64,000 nucleotides of DNA, taken from Rotaria socialis. Its lineage: Eukaryota > Rotifera > Eurotatoria > Philodinida > Philodinidae. The DNA is taken from assembly GCA_905331475.1 (NCBI GenBank), contig CAJNYU010002054.1, positions 372,001 to 436,000 of the forward strand. The letters run 5' to 3'. The notes beneath the pieces were generated by a model, which saw only the letters and a program-made list of their open reading frames with translations, made no database searches and was not told where the DNA came from. Positions 1 to 12,957 of this stretch are shown piece after piece. A program made the position numbers and the translations under genes. How positions within the stretch are numbered: the stretch's first letter is position 1; every line of letters begins with the position of its first letter.

Positions 1-701
1 GCGCCATTATATCGACGTTATGATGAATATGAATCTGATCCAACACTTAATCAAGTATTTTCATTTTTTTTTCATCGTGTAGTTTTTTCATACAATTTAA
101 ATATCTTAAAAGGATTTTGGTATGAGTATATGGTTAAGAAATGGTGCACCTGCTCATAAACTTGTTCTTGGTGTTCCATTATTTGCTCAAAGTTTCTTAT
201 TAGCACGATCAGAACAAAATGAACTCAATTCGCCAACAGTTGGAAATGGAACGAAAGGTCCATTTACACGTACGGCTGGTTTTCTTTCGTATTTTGAAGT
301 AAAAAGAAAACGTTTGTTTTTTTAAATGTAAGCTTATTTGATTTGATTGGCAAGGTTTGTCTATTACAAATGGATCCTGATTGGCAAAAACGTACGGTAC
401 CAGACGGTTCCGAGTCTGAATACATGTTTAAAGATCGTGAATGGATCTCATACGAAACACTTGATAACATTCGAAAACGAGCTGCTTATGTTGTTGCTAA
501 TAATTTAGGTGGAATGTTTGTTTGGTCTCGTATGTTCTTTATTTTTTGTTAGTGGATTTCATTCTTTTTTATCGCTTTTCTTTTCATCTGTTTTTAGTCG
601 ATATGGACGATTTCAATGGAGCATTTTGTAACAATGGTACATATCCATATATTAAAAATTCATTAGCACTTTTACCAACAAACCTGCCATCATATATTTA
701 A
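1..701 (+). CDS. GH18 chitinase-like protein, 3' part (5' end outside window)
   Basis: C-terminal part of a glycoside hydrolase family 18 (chitinase/chitinase-like) protein, probably secreted. I read four exons: 1-54, 113-298, 355-529 and 598-701 (stop 699-701), joined by GT-AG introns of about 57-68 bp that keep frame. Visible family landmarks are KLVLGVPLFAQSF (a conserved beta-strand region), the SY(F)E step before the insertion domain, and the end block MFVWS-L-DMDDFNGAFC, which matches the usual GH18 ending 'WSLDLDDFNG..C'. The catalytic DxxDxDxE motif lies upstream of the window, so I cannot say whether the enzyme is active. No chitin-binding domain follows before the stop. Family assignment is strong; chitinase versus inactive lectin-like member is open. 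Confidence 0.85.
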
Positions 702-798
702 AATTGTAAATTTTAGACTTTAATATTATGTACTTTTTCACTACAAATAAATATCTATAGATGAATTGAATCTCGGAAATATTTATAATGAAAAACGA

Positions 799-820
799 AT
801 ATATATATATATATATATAT
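799..820. repeat. (AT)n microsatellite
   Basis: Simple alternating AT tract of about 22 bp just downstream of the chitinase-like gene. Similar tracts of 15-30 bp recur through all non-coding parts of the window. Confidence 0.9.
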
Positions 821-3800
821 GAGGCATAATTATTATTCCGTTGAATAGGCCTAAGAAGTTTACCAAAATATATAAATAAAATTACGCTCATGCTAGAATA
901 CAAATTATTATAGACTTTGCAGTCATGAGATTACACAGAACATCATTAATAATACTTAAAGAAATAGATCATCGATAATAATAATAAAATAGATATAGTC
1001 CATCTGATGAAATTAGATCTTCAATTCCCTTCAGAAAGATCAATTCCCATGAAATAAATTTAATTGGCGACGTTGGTCTCATCTTCAATCGTTCATAAGT
1101 TTTACTCGGTACCCTTTTTTTTGCTCTCAGTATCAAACAATTTTTCACTATTATCTAATAGCTGAAAAAAATGTAACGTAGAGCAGAAAAATGTTTTTCT
1201 TTTTGTGTTTATGCATTGTTGATTGCGTAAATTAGAGCTCTCGGTCAGTATTTATTATGCATATTTTATTTTTTAAGAATAAGTCAGATCCAGAACGTGC
1301 GAGCTAGATTTTTCAATTTAGTTTTACAAGTACTACATAAGATTTACTGATTGCCAGGCTGTCATTTTTTTTATACTAATATGACCCATTGAATATTTCT
1401 TTTCTTTTCTCCATTTTAAAGATGAGAGCTTTTAAAGAAGAGGCTCTTTCGTTCGCTAAATGTTGGCATGGTCTTTCATCTAACAAAGGAAGTATATTAT
1501 ATAAAGTTGAAATGAGGACTCCTTGAGACTGCTGAATCGTCAAAATGTTGTTTTTTTTCTCTTTGTTATAATTCTTTTGGAAGCGTCACGGCATAGGACT
1601 AAAAGCACTTTACAATGGCCTGAAAATTTCATCGGGCTCTGAATGTATATAATTAGTGTTCATTCAATTGGGATTCAAGTGAAAAATGAATATCATGATA
1701 AAGAAACGGCATTCAAAAATGGTGACCTATAAGTTCATTGAAACAGAGATAATACAATTCATGAATTCATTGCTAGAATCAATTATTTCTTAAACAAATA
1801 GAAAGATCTTTTTTAAATAGAATTATTGAGTTTATGGGGCAACAGAATATCGACGATAGAAAAATATTTATATTCTGTCAAAAAGTGTCATAATCCCACG
1901 ATGTTCTGTGAATTAACAACTAAATAGCAACCTTTTTATACTACATACGTATTATTAATTAAACTGAGTTTATGGATTCTTATTCTATAAATAAACATGC
2001 CTATGTCTATTCGAACAGCTTATGTTTTTAGTAAAAGATACGCGACGAATAGAAGATTTTTACTTACAGAAAATATCTAGGTTGTCAACGTCGCTTTTTT
2101 CATTTCTATCATAGGATGTTGTTGCAACGTTCTATAGAATGATCAAAATAGACATGAAACAGAAAGAATAACTCTAAGGAATATAATCATTCATCTCTTG
2201 TGAATTTTTCGAGTTCTATGTTATTGATTCTCTTTAATATATTACAAAGCGTGGGTCTAATTGTAACGTATAATTTATATAAAACATTCGAACGAACCAA
2301 GTTTTCTTTACACTGTAAACAGTTTTCTTTCAGCACAGTTTGGCATCCATATGTAAGTACATCCATAATAATCTACAGTGCATTTTACTTTTTATAGTTT
2401 GGCAATTACTTTCCTTGGCCTTAATTAAAGATAGAAAAAGTTATTTTCTGTTAGGAATCTTCTGTTGTCTTAAAATAGAAAATAATTTCAATACTTTTAC
2501 ATTCTATAGTAACAACATTCCATTAGCCCACTATCAAAATAACCCCTAGAAAATATTATATCTAAAATATATACAAATGTTCTATGTAACTGGTTCTGCA
2601 CATTAAAATAACAATTTCAATATGCTATATAATAGAAGTTTTTCTTTTTCTAATTAGTTGAAGCATACAAGCATTCCATATTTAAATAGTTTTCATCATA
2701 ATAATAATCTGGGCAAAAACAAACTCTGTTGAAAAGCAAACATACTTTTCTACTGATAGACCATCAAAAATGAAAATTATATAAGCTAAAAGTTAAGAAC
2801 GTATCTAAAAAAACCTTTTAAACATATTTAAATGTTCAACTGTAGAAAATGTCATTCGTACTTTATGATATTTTTGTATTTGATGTCAATTTCTCCAGAG
2901 AGAAAAAACATTCCATCAACACAAAATTTTTAATTTTAGCAGAAAACAAATTGAAACCGACTGTTGAGATCTAAAAGTTGATTCCTACTATTAGGATTTA
3001 ACATATCCGACGTTTTCTGATGGAAGTCAGTCATGCGATATTCAAGGCACATTTTTATATTACTTTTCTAGAATTTGACTTCTAAGTGTTTCCTATGTAA
3101 TTTGCAAAAAAAAATACTGTTTGACATTGTAACGATAATTAAATATTAAAAATCCTATGTGCATCTGCTCAGACTCTTCCAGCTGATTCTTTATTAATTT
3201 TCTTAAATAGAAAAATGTTGCATTGCTTCGTTCATATATTTATTTGAAATATAGTTTCTCATTACGAATCTCGATAGATATAATTCTTTCCGGTTTCATT
3301 TAGTCAAAAGAGTATCTTGTTGCAGTCGTCAGTTTGATAACTTTGTGAACTTCTATATGACGTTAATATGGATTGATAAAAAAGTTTTGTTAGTGATGAT
3401 CAGCAATATTTTCACCGATGCATTAATAAATTACATGAACAACAACATGTCACAAGGGAAAATCTATTGTTTTTTCTTTGATGTTCTACTTCAATATGAT
3501 CAATTTTTAAAATTGTGAAAAGAATGAAATAGTTTTACAATGTTTTATTATTATTATAAAACTTACCAAGAAAATATATGAAGAATCTAATTTTGCTTCT
3601 TCGAAAGAACATATTGATAAGTAAAATCATAGATTTAGTGAAAGCTAGAATTAAGATTGAGACCCTTTCGAAAATACGGATTACTATTTCGTATCAAGCA
3701 TACAATTCGTTACTCAGTTAAAATAATACTCATTGCAACTATCACAGTTAACAGTAAACTTATTATTTTACTTCTTTTCTTCCATTTCTATATCGTAAAA

Positions 3801-4623
3801 TTGGTGTTTTACTCCATCATCATACTATGCACTATTCCCTATTCATTTCAGTGAATTAACTTGACAGAATCTATCTTGTTCGATATATAAGTATGAAATG
3901 CTCGAGCTGTTTACAATAGATCTGTCAATAATACAAAGAAAATACAAAAATATTAATCATATGCACATGGGCAAATATTATAAATGAGCAAAATAGCGTC
4001 CAGTCATCATCATGTTTTCGAATGAAATTGTGTCTATTAAAAATAGTTCAACATTGTTGAATAATAATAAGGTATTTATAGACAAAAAAAGACAATAGTT
4101 AAAACAGTTGATTAATGTACGTATATGACATGTGCTTTTGTATGAAATACTAGTGATTTCGTCGAACCATTTATAATGCTAGAGAACATTCGATTATTTT
4201 TTATTTTTTCATGACAGTTACGCATGTATGAGAATCGGTTTTGGAACAACTATTCGATTATTTATAGTCTCTATCATCTAAGTGAAATGTAAACAGGGAG
4301 ATAACACATATGGTAATATATATATATACATATATGAGACTAATGTTAATATCTATATTAATTGTCTATTTTCGAACTGATCATAATAATAATAAAAACA
4401 TATTGTAATAGGGAAAGTGTTGATGGCAAGTCGACTTGCTTTCTCTAGAATGGAACATAATTTTGAACTGGTGTATGTATATGTTTACATAATTAAAACT
4501 TAATATTAGCGTTTATGTTTTCAATTACATCAGTAAGCTTTTGTTTTATTTGAAATCAACCAGTAGTCCACAAACTCTAAACAAAGAAAGAAAACGACAC
4601 ATGTTCTTGTCTTTGGAATTTAT

Positions 4624-4713
4624 TTAACCCTTTCCAGCCGGATGTTGCCATATGGCAACAGTTTCCCCTATAGGAGTACGGCGTTTTTCATACAGTCGGC
4701 GGTAAAGGGTTAA
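4624..4713. mobile_element. piggyBac-like MITE, 82 bp plus TTAA flanks
   Basis: TTAA at 4624-4627 and again at 4710-4713 flank an 82-bp unit (4628-4709). It begins CCCTTTCCAGCCG and ends CGGCGGTAAAGGG, so the termini are imperfect inverted repeats starting CCCTTT. TTAA target-site duplication with CCC...GGG ends is the hallmark of piggyBac-superfamily elements. The unit is far too short to encode a transposase, so it would be a non-autonomous MITE. Its middle contains an 18-bp perfect palindrome (4643-4660, TGTTGCCATATGGCAACA). It is much more GC-rich than the surrounding DNA. Whether other copies exist cannot be seen from this window. Confidence 0.6.
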
Positions 4714-4802
4714 GCTTTCTAAAAATTTTAATAATGTTTTCCGATATCATTCAATGATGATATAATAAATTTGAAGTCGATCTTCACTTGTTGACATTCT
4801 TC

Positions 4803-4890
4803 ATACGTATGAATCGTGTGCTCAAAGATACTTGATGAAAGAATACGTATGAATCGTGTGCTCAAAGATACTTGATGAAAGAATACGTAT
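4803..4890. repeat. 40-bp tandem duplication, 2.2 copies
   Basis: A 40-bp unit starting ATACGTATGAATCGTG is repeated exactly at 4803-4842 and 4843-4882, followed by a partial third copy (ATACGTAT, 4883-4890). The two complete copies look identical, which suggests a recent duplication. Confidence 0.95.
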
Positions 4891-7800
4891 AAATGATCTA
4901 CTAGAGTTGTCGACAGTTATATTTTGCTGTTTTAATAATATATTCATAGAAATATAAAACCTTATTCCATAATTATTTATATAAGCAAGATAGAAGATCA
5001 TATACTCGATGTTGCTATTTTTAAACGTGAATAATTAAACGAAAAATATGTGCGTAATTAGTGCCTGATGAGAAAACAATTTCCCTAGATACATGAAACA
5101 CGGAATTACATTCAACGTCGAATAACAATATCCAAACAGCAGCATGTATTAGTAAAACTCTTCCTGCCATGCTAGAAGTGCACTTCTATTATGGCACTAT
5201 GATTTTTATGCTGGAAATGGTAGATTTTCTATCAGCAATGAATCTTTTTAGCCCGCTCATTATAGTCTAATAATAGGAATGTTTGTGTTGATTTTCAACA
5301 TAATTAGATGCATTAGGCTCTAATTAAAATTGTCATTATTGCACTAATCAATTTATAAATAGACTGTACGCAGCGTAAACAGATGAATCGACTCGAATTT
5401 CAATCTAATTATGGTATGTATCGAGTATCAGAAATTTTAATTTTAGCTGAACTATTTGTTTTCTTTCTTTTTTGTCTAATGAATGAATAGAACCCACCGA
5501 TCTCCAGAAAAACAACAGTGTAATTTAATTTAAAAAATAACTTTTTTTGCCAAAAGTACGATTCTAGTGCTCTTTACCTCTCATATGTAATAATCGTAGC
5601 TTCCTTAAAATATTGTCAGTGAACTTTCTTTTGTTTCTATACAACTCACTTAGCATTATCTAGTCATCAGAAGAGGGGAAAATGATGTAAACAATATTTT
5701 TAAAATTTTCAGCAATGAGCATCGTAGAAACTTTGAGAACATCTTAAAATTTCTAATCTGATTGAATACATTTTAAGCGTATTGTATATTCTAAATCTGC
5801 TTATTCGGCTACGAAAATCTTATTTTGATCGGATTACGTCCGTCTATTCCTATTAACCAAGAACCTTAAAACTTCTATTGTTCACACTTTCCTCTTTCAA
5901 AACAATATTCTATTAGACAAACTCCTATCATATCGTATAATATTTTCAACCAAATGAGTTACTTGAGCTACTACTTTAAAAAAAACTTATTTCTAAGCAC
6001 TTATTGTACTTTTACAGAATATTTAAAGTATAAATAGATTTCAAATCAACTTAATTGTGTGCGCATAGTTCATTTCTTGTCGTCATCGATTACTAAAGTA
6101 ATTTTTTTTGACAACATACATTATAAAGCATTGAAATGGACTTTTTTCAACGAACATACTGAGTTTTGCATAGAAAAAAAATGAATGAATCATCCGAAAT
6201 GGATATAATTTACTTTTGATTACACCTAACTGCCACCAAGGGCAATCTACGACATTTGTCAAAGAAATTTGCTGTCACCTGAGTAATTTTAAGTATGATA
6301 CTATTTCAGCTGTGCAATGCTATTTTCTGTTACATAAAAACATTTTTTGCCAATATCTAACTGTCTAGTTAAGTTGCACATTAGCTACGTGAATTTTTTT
6401 CTTATTGTTATTGTATTAAACGTTTTTAGTAGATCACTGAAAAAGCGTTAGAAAAAACAGTAGAAATTCTTTTGTAAATTTCTAAGGTGAAGAACTTTTT
6501 GCTTCATTGATTCACCGAAAACCATGATTAAACCAACAACAATTGAGTAGAATAATTAGATTTTTCGTAATTACTTTTTCTATCTTTGTACGATTTAAAG
6601 TAGCATTAAACTTATCGAATAAAATAAATCTAAATATAGAATCGGTAATCTACATCATTGTGTTGTCAAAAAAAGATTCTAATAATTTCAGTTTGCTATG
6701 TTGTTTGTGCATTAAGCATTAAGATTTGTTCCAAATTGTCAAGCAAATTATCGTACGATAGTTATATCTTGTTTTCAGCCTCTTTTGTTAAACTATTGTT
6801 TCTGATTGAGAAATGATTATTCTGATAATTTCGATATAATTTCATATTTCGAATGTAGTTTAATAATCCATGAGATATGTAATTAAATATTGTCGTTGTC
6901 AAATACATATTTCTAAAGAGTATCGACAATAACAGAAAAAAACTATATCAGCTAACTATTGTCTGATTTATTTTTTCTTTTCCCGAATTCGTTTGAATGT
7001 ATACCAACCAATAGCTTATGCGTATGATAGATAACAATAGAAAAAACAGGCTAAAGAAAACAGTTTCTATTGTTCTCTATTACTACTGTTGATATGTTCC
7101 TAAGTGATGTATTCTAATTAGGACACCCAACAGAAACTTTAAAGTGACTCGCATAATGAGTTCAAACGAACTTAGGTTGTATAAGACACAATTTGATGTA
7201 TTAATCGATGCAGTTCTCGCTGGTACTTTGCCTTATTACCTACGTCGTTGAAAAAACAAATGTCGCCAAGCCCAAAAAATTGATCTAACTTTAGTTCATT
7301 TAATTAACGTAGCAGCATTTTCAAACGTAAAACCTCTCGAAAATGCGACAAAGTAGTTCAGTTGAAAGCCTGTTCTTTTTTTTCTATTATGCTTTTGCAA
7401 TAATTTCATTCATTTTCTGATGTTTATAGTTTAACACTTCAAGCAAAGTAAAAAACAAATAAATCATAGATTGAAAATTATCACGGATATATGAAGAATT
7501 TACGTCTTTTCTTTGTCTCCTTGTCATCACTTCTTTAAAAGATACATAAAAAAAGAATTCCGTTAGTCAGTCTCATGTATTCCGCTTCCTGTTCCGCATT
7601 CATCTCTACTAGTCAAATAAGACTTCATGTTGTTTTTCCTGTATGCAAAAAAATTCTGTTTCGAGGGATTCCTTCTTTGATAATGAACACTACTCGATTG
7701 TTTTTATTGAGAGCATGACCTTTTTTTTTTAATAAATGTATACCAGAAAAGTTTTTCTAATAGAAACGTATATTTTAATTATACTGCTGAATTGAATATG

Positions 7801-10077
7801 CTTTTCTTTTGTTTAGCGTTCTATCACAATGAACAATGGATCTTACAGAATAATTCCATTGGGAGTAACATTCTACGCTTAATTTGTGTTAATTTCTAGT
7901 ATTTTATTGTTTTGCGTAATATAAACTTCTACAAACCATGAAGAAGATAAACGCTGAGTAATAGTATATATATATATATATGTAAAGATTTCTGGAACTT
8001 AAGTAACATTATCAACAACTTCATTTCTTTTATATATCCTTTCGAATGACTTAGATTTTATCAACTATTTTTAATTGTTATAATTTTAATAGAAGAACAT
8101 CAAAAAGTGTCAGCAGTGGACAACAGTACCAATCGATCGGGAAACTGTTCCACTTTAAGCAGAAATGGATCATCCACAAAAAAAATACGCGCAGCAAGGA
8201 GAAATAGAACAAAAATTTATGTGTATATATATATCAGTTGTTTCTGTTAAACGATAATAGCGTTTAATTCAAGCAGAAATGGTTAAAATATATAGGGGAA
8301 TGCTTTCCAGAAGGAGAAATTAAACCCGTTAGCATGAAGTTGAAGCCATAGTTCTACTCAGTAGAATCCATATAATTAAATACGTTCCAATGATTGTGTA
8401 AGCTGCAGCGTAGAGGTCAAAATGTTTTTCTTTTATAAAAGTGAACATTTTTAATCCATTGTTTAGATATCTTCACTAACATACTGTACTAATCCCTCTA
8501 TCATAAGGGAAGATCTTTTACATTTATTTTTATCTCCTCATCCTACACTATATATATGTTGTTCTTCAGAAAATGAATTATTTAAATACCAATACTTTAC
8601 TATACCGATCATGTATCCTGTTTATTATATCACTATTAGTTTCAATTACAATATAAAGGATGCAAAGTTATTCGGTACCATAAGAATTTACAACATACCT
8701 TGGGATAAAAACATCAGCCTAAACTTATCTTTCATGAGAAACAAAAATATTCTTTCTCCTACGAAACTTCTCAATAAGACGAAAAAGAAAATCATCAATT
8801 TCTCCTTAGAAGGTGAGAAACGGTTGAACTATTTCTCTTTAAAACAATAGTATCTCTGCTGGAATAATACTGTTTCTGATTGAATTTTGTCTGAGAGTCG
8901 ATGAGAAGATGATCCACGTCTCTCGGTCTTTGTGTGAAGTTCTGGTTAGAATGGAATGTGTGCTTGATGAAGTGTTTCTTCTTGACTTTTTGTTGGTAAA
9001 GAATTCTTGCTGTAAAAAGAACAGTTTCTCGATTTTGATGGATGTTGTCCAGTCCTCGAAAGTGTGACTTAGAATTGAGCATATGTTGACAGCTATCCAA
9101 AATAAAGTTTAATCAACAAATCTTTTTTTAGAAATTCTTTTTAAAAATATTTTCTTATTTGCAGCAAACATGTGTTCATAAATAGTATATTTATACAGAA
9201 AACGCTAGAAAATAAATGAGTAGAAAACTTTCAAGAGCTAAATTAAGATTCTATTGTTAATTGAGTAGACACATACTTAATTTCTTGCATAATGATTAAG
9301 GATTATCTCGTACTCTCTCTCACTCACACAGAAGCCTCATAACGAAAAAAAATATCGCATTTTAAGAACACGTTGCTTGTTTTTTTCTTCGACCTATTGT
9401 GATCCAAGTGCACTAATATTTATACGTAGATATATGTATATTTTTATACATTCTTTCACTCATACGTCTGATTTCTATATTCAAGCTAATTGGTCATGAA
9501 ATTGAATGTGTTGCTCATTATTTCCTGTTAATGTTTTCTGATTGTTCTGCTGGGCGATATGATTTTTACCTGCTGTCAAGTCGTTCGTTTTTATAATCAT
9601 TATTTCTCTGTTTTTGCTTTCTTTTTTATGGACATTCCTTTATTTGATGACTTTTGTTTGTTTTGAAAAATGACGACACATTTCGTCGAAATAATAGTCG
9701 AAGAGGAAAAGGAATTGGCTAAAAATATCTTCAGGCTCGTAGCTGGCGTTCTATACGACCGGAAGAAACAGAGAAAGAGAAGACGCAAAAGAGAATAAAG
9801 ACAGGGACAGGCAGAGGCAGAGAAAGAAAGCTTTTTTTTTTATAGGTAACAGCAGGAGAACTGATGGTTCTCTCACTTCATTCATCGTGCGCTTATATGT
9901 ATATACCGTATCATTAAGAAAATCTTTTTTTCTCAACTCTAATTATTTCGGATACGCGCTTCTAAAAATAGTTTATCATCGGTAAAAATGGGGATAAGAT
10001 TCTCTGAGCATTTATTTCTATCAATTACGCTGAATGGAAATGTGAAGGAAACGGAATTAGGCGCGGTTTTTGTCTCG

Positions 10078-10113
10078 TATATGTATATATCTATATATAG
10101 ATATATACATATA
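10078..10113. repeat. 36-bp perfect AT palindrome
   Basis: A perfect 36-bp inverted repeat without spacer, centred at 10095/10096, made of TATATG, TATATATC and their complements. A (AT)n/(GT)n tract follows at about 10130-10168. Such palindromes can extrude cruciforms; no function is evident. Confidence 0.85.
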
Positions 10114-10132
10114 TAGATGTCCGTATATTATG

Positions 10133-10166
<34 letters not shown>

Positions 10167-10747
10167 CGTCAGCGTGATGATTTTTCAATAGAATATTTTA
10201 GACGAGATAGAACAGTGCAGTATATTTTACGAAGAAAGCTATACTATAGACATAGAAAAGTAAGAACTATGATATTTAATCTATATTCGAGTGAAAGCTC
10301 TATTTTTCATCTTTTTCTTTCCACAGGTGATCAGTTCTGATTAGCAACGGGTAGAAAAGATCAATGCCAAATATAGAAAGAAATTACCCTTTGATGATAT
10401 AATTAGGTTCGTAGAAAAAAGAACAGAATGACTATTGTGCACAATTCGCAGGTGAACTGATAATCTAAAAATAGTTCAGTCGGTGAATACATTTGTTTTT
10501 GTCTTTTTACATATTTCTTTCTACTCGAGCTCGCTCATCTTTTTTTTCAAGAAAGGAAAATATAGAAAGAGAGCCCAAGAGAAAAGAAAAAAAGCAGAGA
10601 AGACGGTTTCATCTTTGCCATAGCGTCTATAAATAAAAGTGACAGAATCTAGATAGATTTATAATGGCTACGAAACACAAGAGAGAAAGATCAAGTTAAA
10701 AAAAAATAATCTAAAACAGTTCGATGATATTGGTAGGAAATTATTAA

Positions 10748-10842
10748 TGCAATGCGAAGTATAGCATTTATATAATCCGTCGCGAGTTTCTTTTAATGCA
10801 ATGCGAAGCATGAAGCATTTATGTAATCCGTTGACTTTTTTT
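10748..10842. repeat. Imperfect tandem repeat, about 48-bp unit
   Basis: The motif AATGCAATGCGAAG followed by GCATTTATRTAATCCGT occurs twice, beginning at about 10746 and 10795. The second copy is the outer end of the inverted-repeat arm described separately. Confidence 0.75.
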
Positions 10843-11060
10843 CTTTTACTTTCTCGACGTACGCATCACGAGTTGTCATTTTGTGATTTGTTGATCTCGA
10901 GAACGGAAAATCATAGAAAAGTGGTTAAAACGCGAGATCGAAATATCGAGATCGTACTGAAAACATGTCTTTTCCAGTCTTCATCCCGAAGTTCCGTTCG
11001 CTCAGAAAAGTCGTTCCAAAATGACGAAATTGAAAGAAATTTATTGCGAGATAATTACTA
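10795..11060 (+). repeat. Inverted-repeat arm A (partner at 11325-11590)
   Basis: This stretch of about 265 bp is homologous, in reverse complement, to 11325-11590. Shared blocks include AATGCRATGCGAAGC at the outer end, GATCTCGAGAAC in the middle, GAAGTTCCGTTC, and TTCCAAAATGACGAAA with GAAAGAAATTTAT at the inner end. Divergence is clear but modest, so the copies are not fresh. Confidence 0.85.
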
Positions 11061-11215
11061 GATGATATTCAAGTTTCGCTCGAATACGAATGCGATGCGA
11101 AGCTCGAATCGGATCTTCACGAAAAATCTACGATTCAGAGAAATCTTGAATACTTTTTATGTCGACATGATGAAATTCATCACTGAGAAAACTCTATTCT
11201 TACTTAGCGATACAT

Positions 11216-11699
11216 TTCTAAGGATCGATTTCGATTGATCGATTAATTATCTCCATGATTCATTATCTTAGATCAGCTGTCAATGAATAGACTATAGTGG
11301 CTAACATATGTTCATGACGTCACTTTAATTATCTCTCGATAAATTTCTTTCATTTTCGTCATTTTGGAACCACATTTCTGAGTGAACGGAACTTCAGTTT
11401 AAAGATTCGAAAACAGATGTAAAAGGTTCGATCTTGATACTGTCATCTCCAGTTTCAATGAGTTCTCTATCATTTATGGTTCTCGAGATCATCGCGACAC
11501 AAACTGACGGCTTGTGATGTGTACGTCAAGTAAGTAAAAAAAAAACTCGCGACGAACTACATGAATGCTTCTGCTTCGCATCGCATTAAAAATAGCGTCA
11601 TCAACATATGTTAGCCACTATAGTCTATTCATTGACAGCTGATCTAAGATAATGAGTCATGGAGATAATTAATCGATCAATCGAAATCGACCCTTAAGA
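11216..11699. mobile_element. Element with ~100-bp terminal inverted repeats (foldback-like)
   Basis: The ends 11216-11319 and 11593-11699 are inverted copies of each other over about 100 bp, with only a few differences. The shared core includes CTATAGTGGCTAACATATGTT and GATCGATTAATTATCTCC. Between them lies the second copy of arm A (11325-11590, minus orientation). Long terminal inverted repeats around a short non-coding body are typical of foldback elements and large MITEs. No transposase frame is present. I did not find a convincing target-site duplication, so the superfamily is unassigned and the element edges are approximate. Confidence 0.6.
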
Positions 11700-12957
11700 A
11701 TGCATTCAATAATTGTTAGTCAACAACAGTCTATTGCTTTACATATGATTCAGGATAATGATTCATGAAAGTACATAATCATTCAATGAAAAAACACGCT
11801 AGAAAACTGGTTGTTACATTTTCAAAGAGATCTCCTAGTGACGAATTTCATAATGGTCGATTTAAGAATGGTGGATGCGAACCATAAATTCAAAATTCGT
11901 AGACATTAAGGGAAAAACGATTCTAATGAACTCTGAAATTGATCATTCATTTTTTATCGTATTCCCCATGTTTCGAAAATTCGGCCCGTTTGCTTTGCAC
12001 CGCGCTCCGTAGTCGAGTGGAACTCAAATGCCATCTATTTTTTCTAAAAAAAATCTTTTGAAGTAGGTGGAAATGAAGAGAGAAAAAGCATCGAAAATCT
12101 TTCTCTCTATGTTTTAAAACTTTTCTCTATGCACAGTTGACTATTTTTCTTTTGAACCGTTTGTTGATCAATTTTAGAGAAAAAACCGTTGAAGTTTTAT
12201 ACTAATAGAATTTAAAATTTATACATTATTATTATTATTATTGTCTACAGATACTAGTTGCAGCAGCTTTTGACTAATACACATTTGATGGCATTATAAA
12301 AAAGAGAAACAAGAAAAAAGGTAGATATGATGAAAAAAAAAACTCAAATGAAAGTCAATAAGGACAAACCTTGCGCAGATGAGTTCGATTATAGGCAAGA
12401 GTATAAACAGGAGGAAAACGCAACCATACATCATTTTTTTAATATCATATTAAATAAATTAGAGTCTGGATTTATTAAGAATTTGTATTCCTCTCGTTCC
12501 GTCTAGAAAATCAAATTTTGTGTTGTATGTATGCCAACTAATAGCTAGAATAAGAAAAATAAAAGGAACTGAGAATAGATCTATTTAGTGTTTGTCTTTC
12601 ACAGAGATTGGAATTTTCTTTCGCTCACTAGAATCACAATTATTAATAACATTAGATAAAGAAAAGAATAATCTGAGATGTTGCTTCGTATTCTTCTTTT
12701 AGTTTTTCATCAATTTCCAAAGAAATTAATAATCACGATGCATTGATGCAGCTGTATGTATAATCAACTATTTTAGAAACAATGAAATTTAATCCATCTG
12801 TTACCTATTCTGTTGTTCTCATTTGTCGAAGACAATGACCTGTGCCGTTTGGTAACAGCCGGTTATCTTAGTGCGCCACAAGAAAGAAACTAGAACACAA
12901 ATATTATTCACTCATCCTATTGTAATTCTATATTAAATAAAACAAATTATTAAAAGT

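Larger units (their letters stand above)
702..12957. other. Gene-poor intergenic region with repeats
   Basis: About 12.2 kb between the chitinase-like gene and the GPCR. No reading frame here shows a recognisable domain or a believable exon chain. The sequence is very AT-rich with many poly-T and (AT)n tracts. Separate entries describe the piggyBac-like MITE, the 40-bp tandem duplication, the palindrome and the inverted-repeat cluster. The stretch near 8790-9100 is locally less AT-rich and has a 101-codon minus-strand frame of unknown meaning. Confidence 0.7.

Noticed and set aside
702..12957. tRNA or other structured RNA genes in the gene-poor regions
   Set aside because: I looked for GGTTCRAATCC-like T-arms and B-box sequence and found none; a covariance-model search would be needed to exclude divergent genes.
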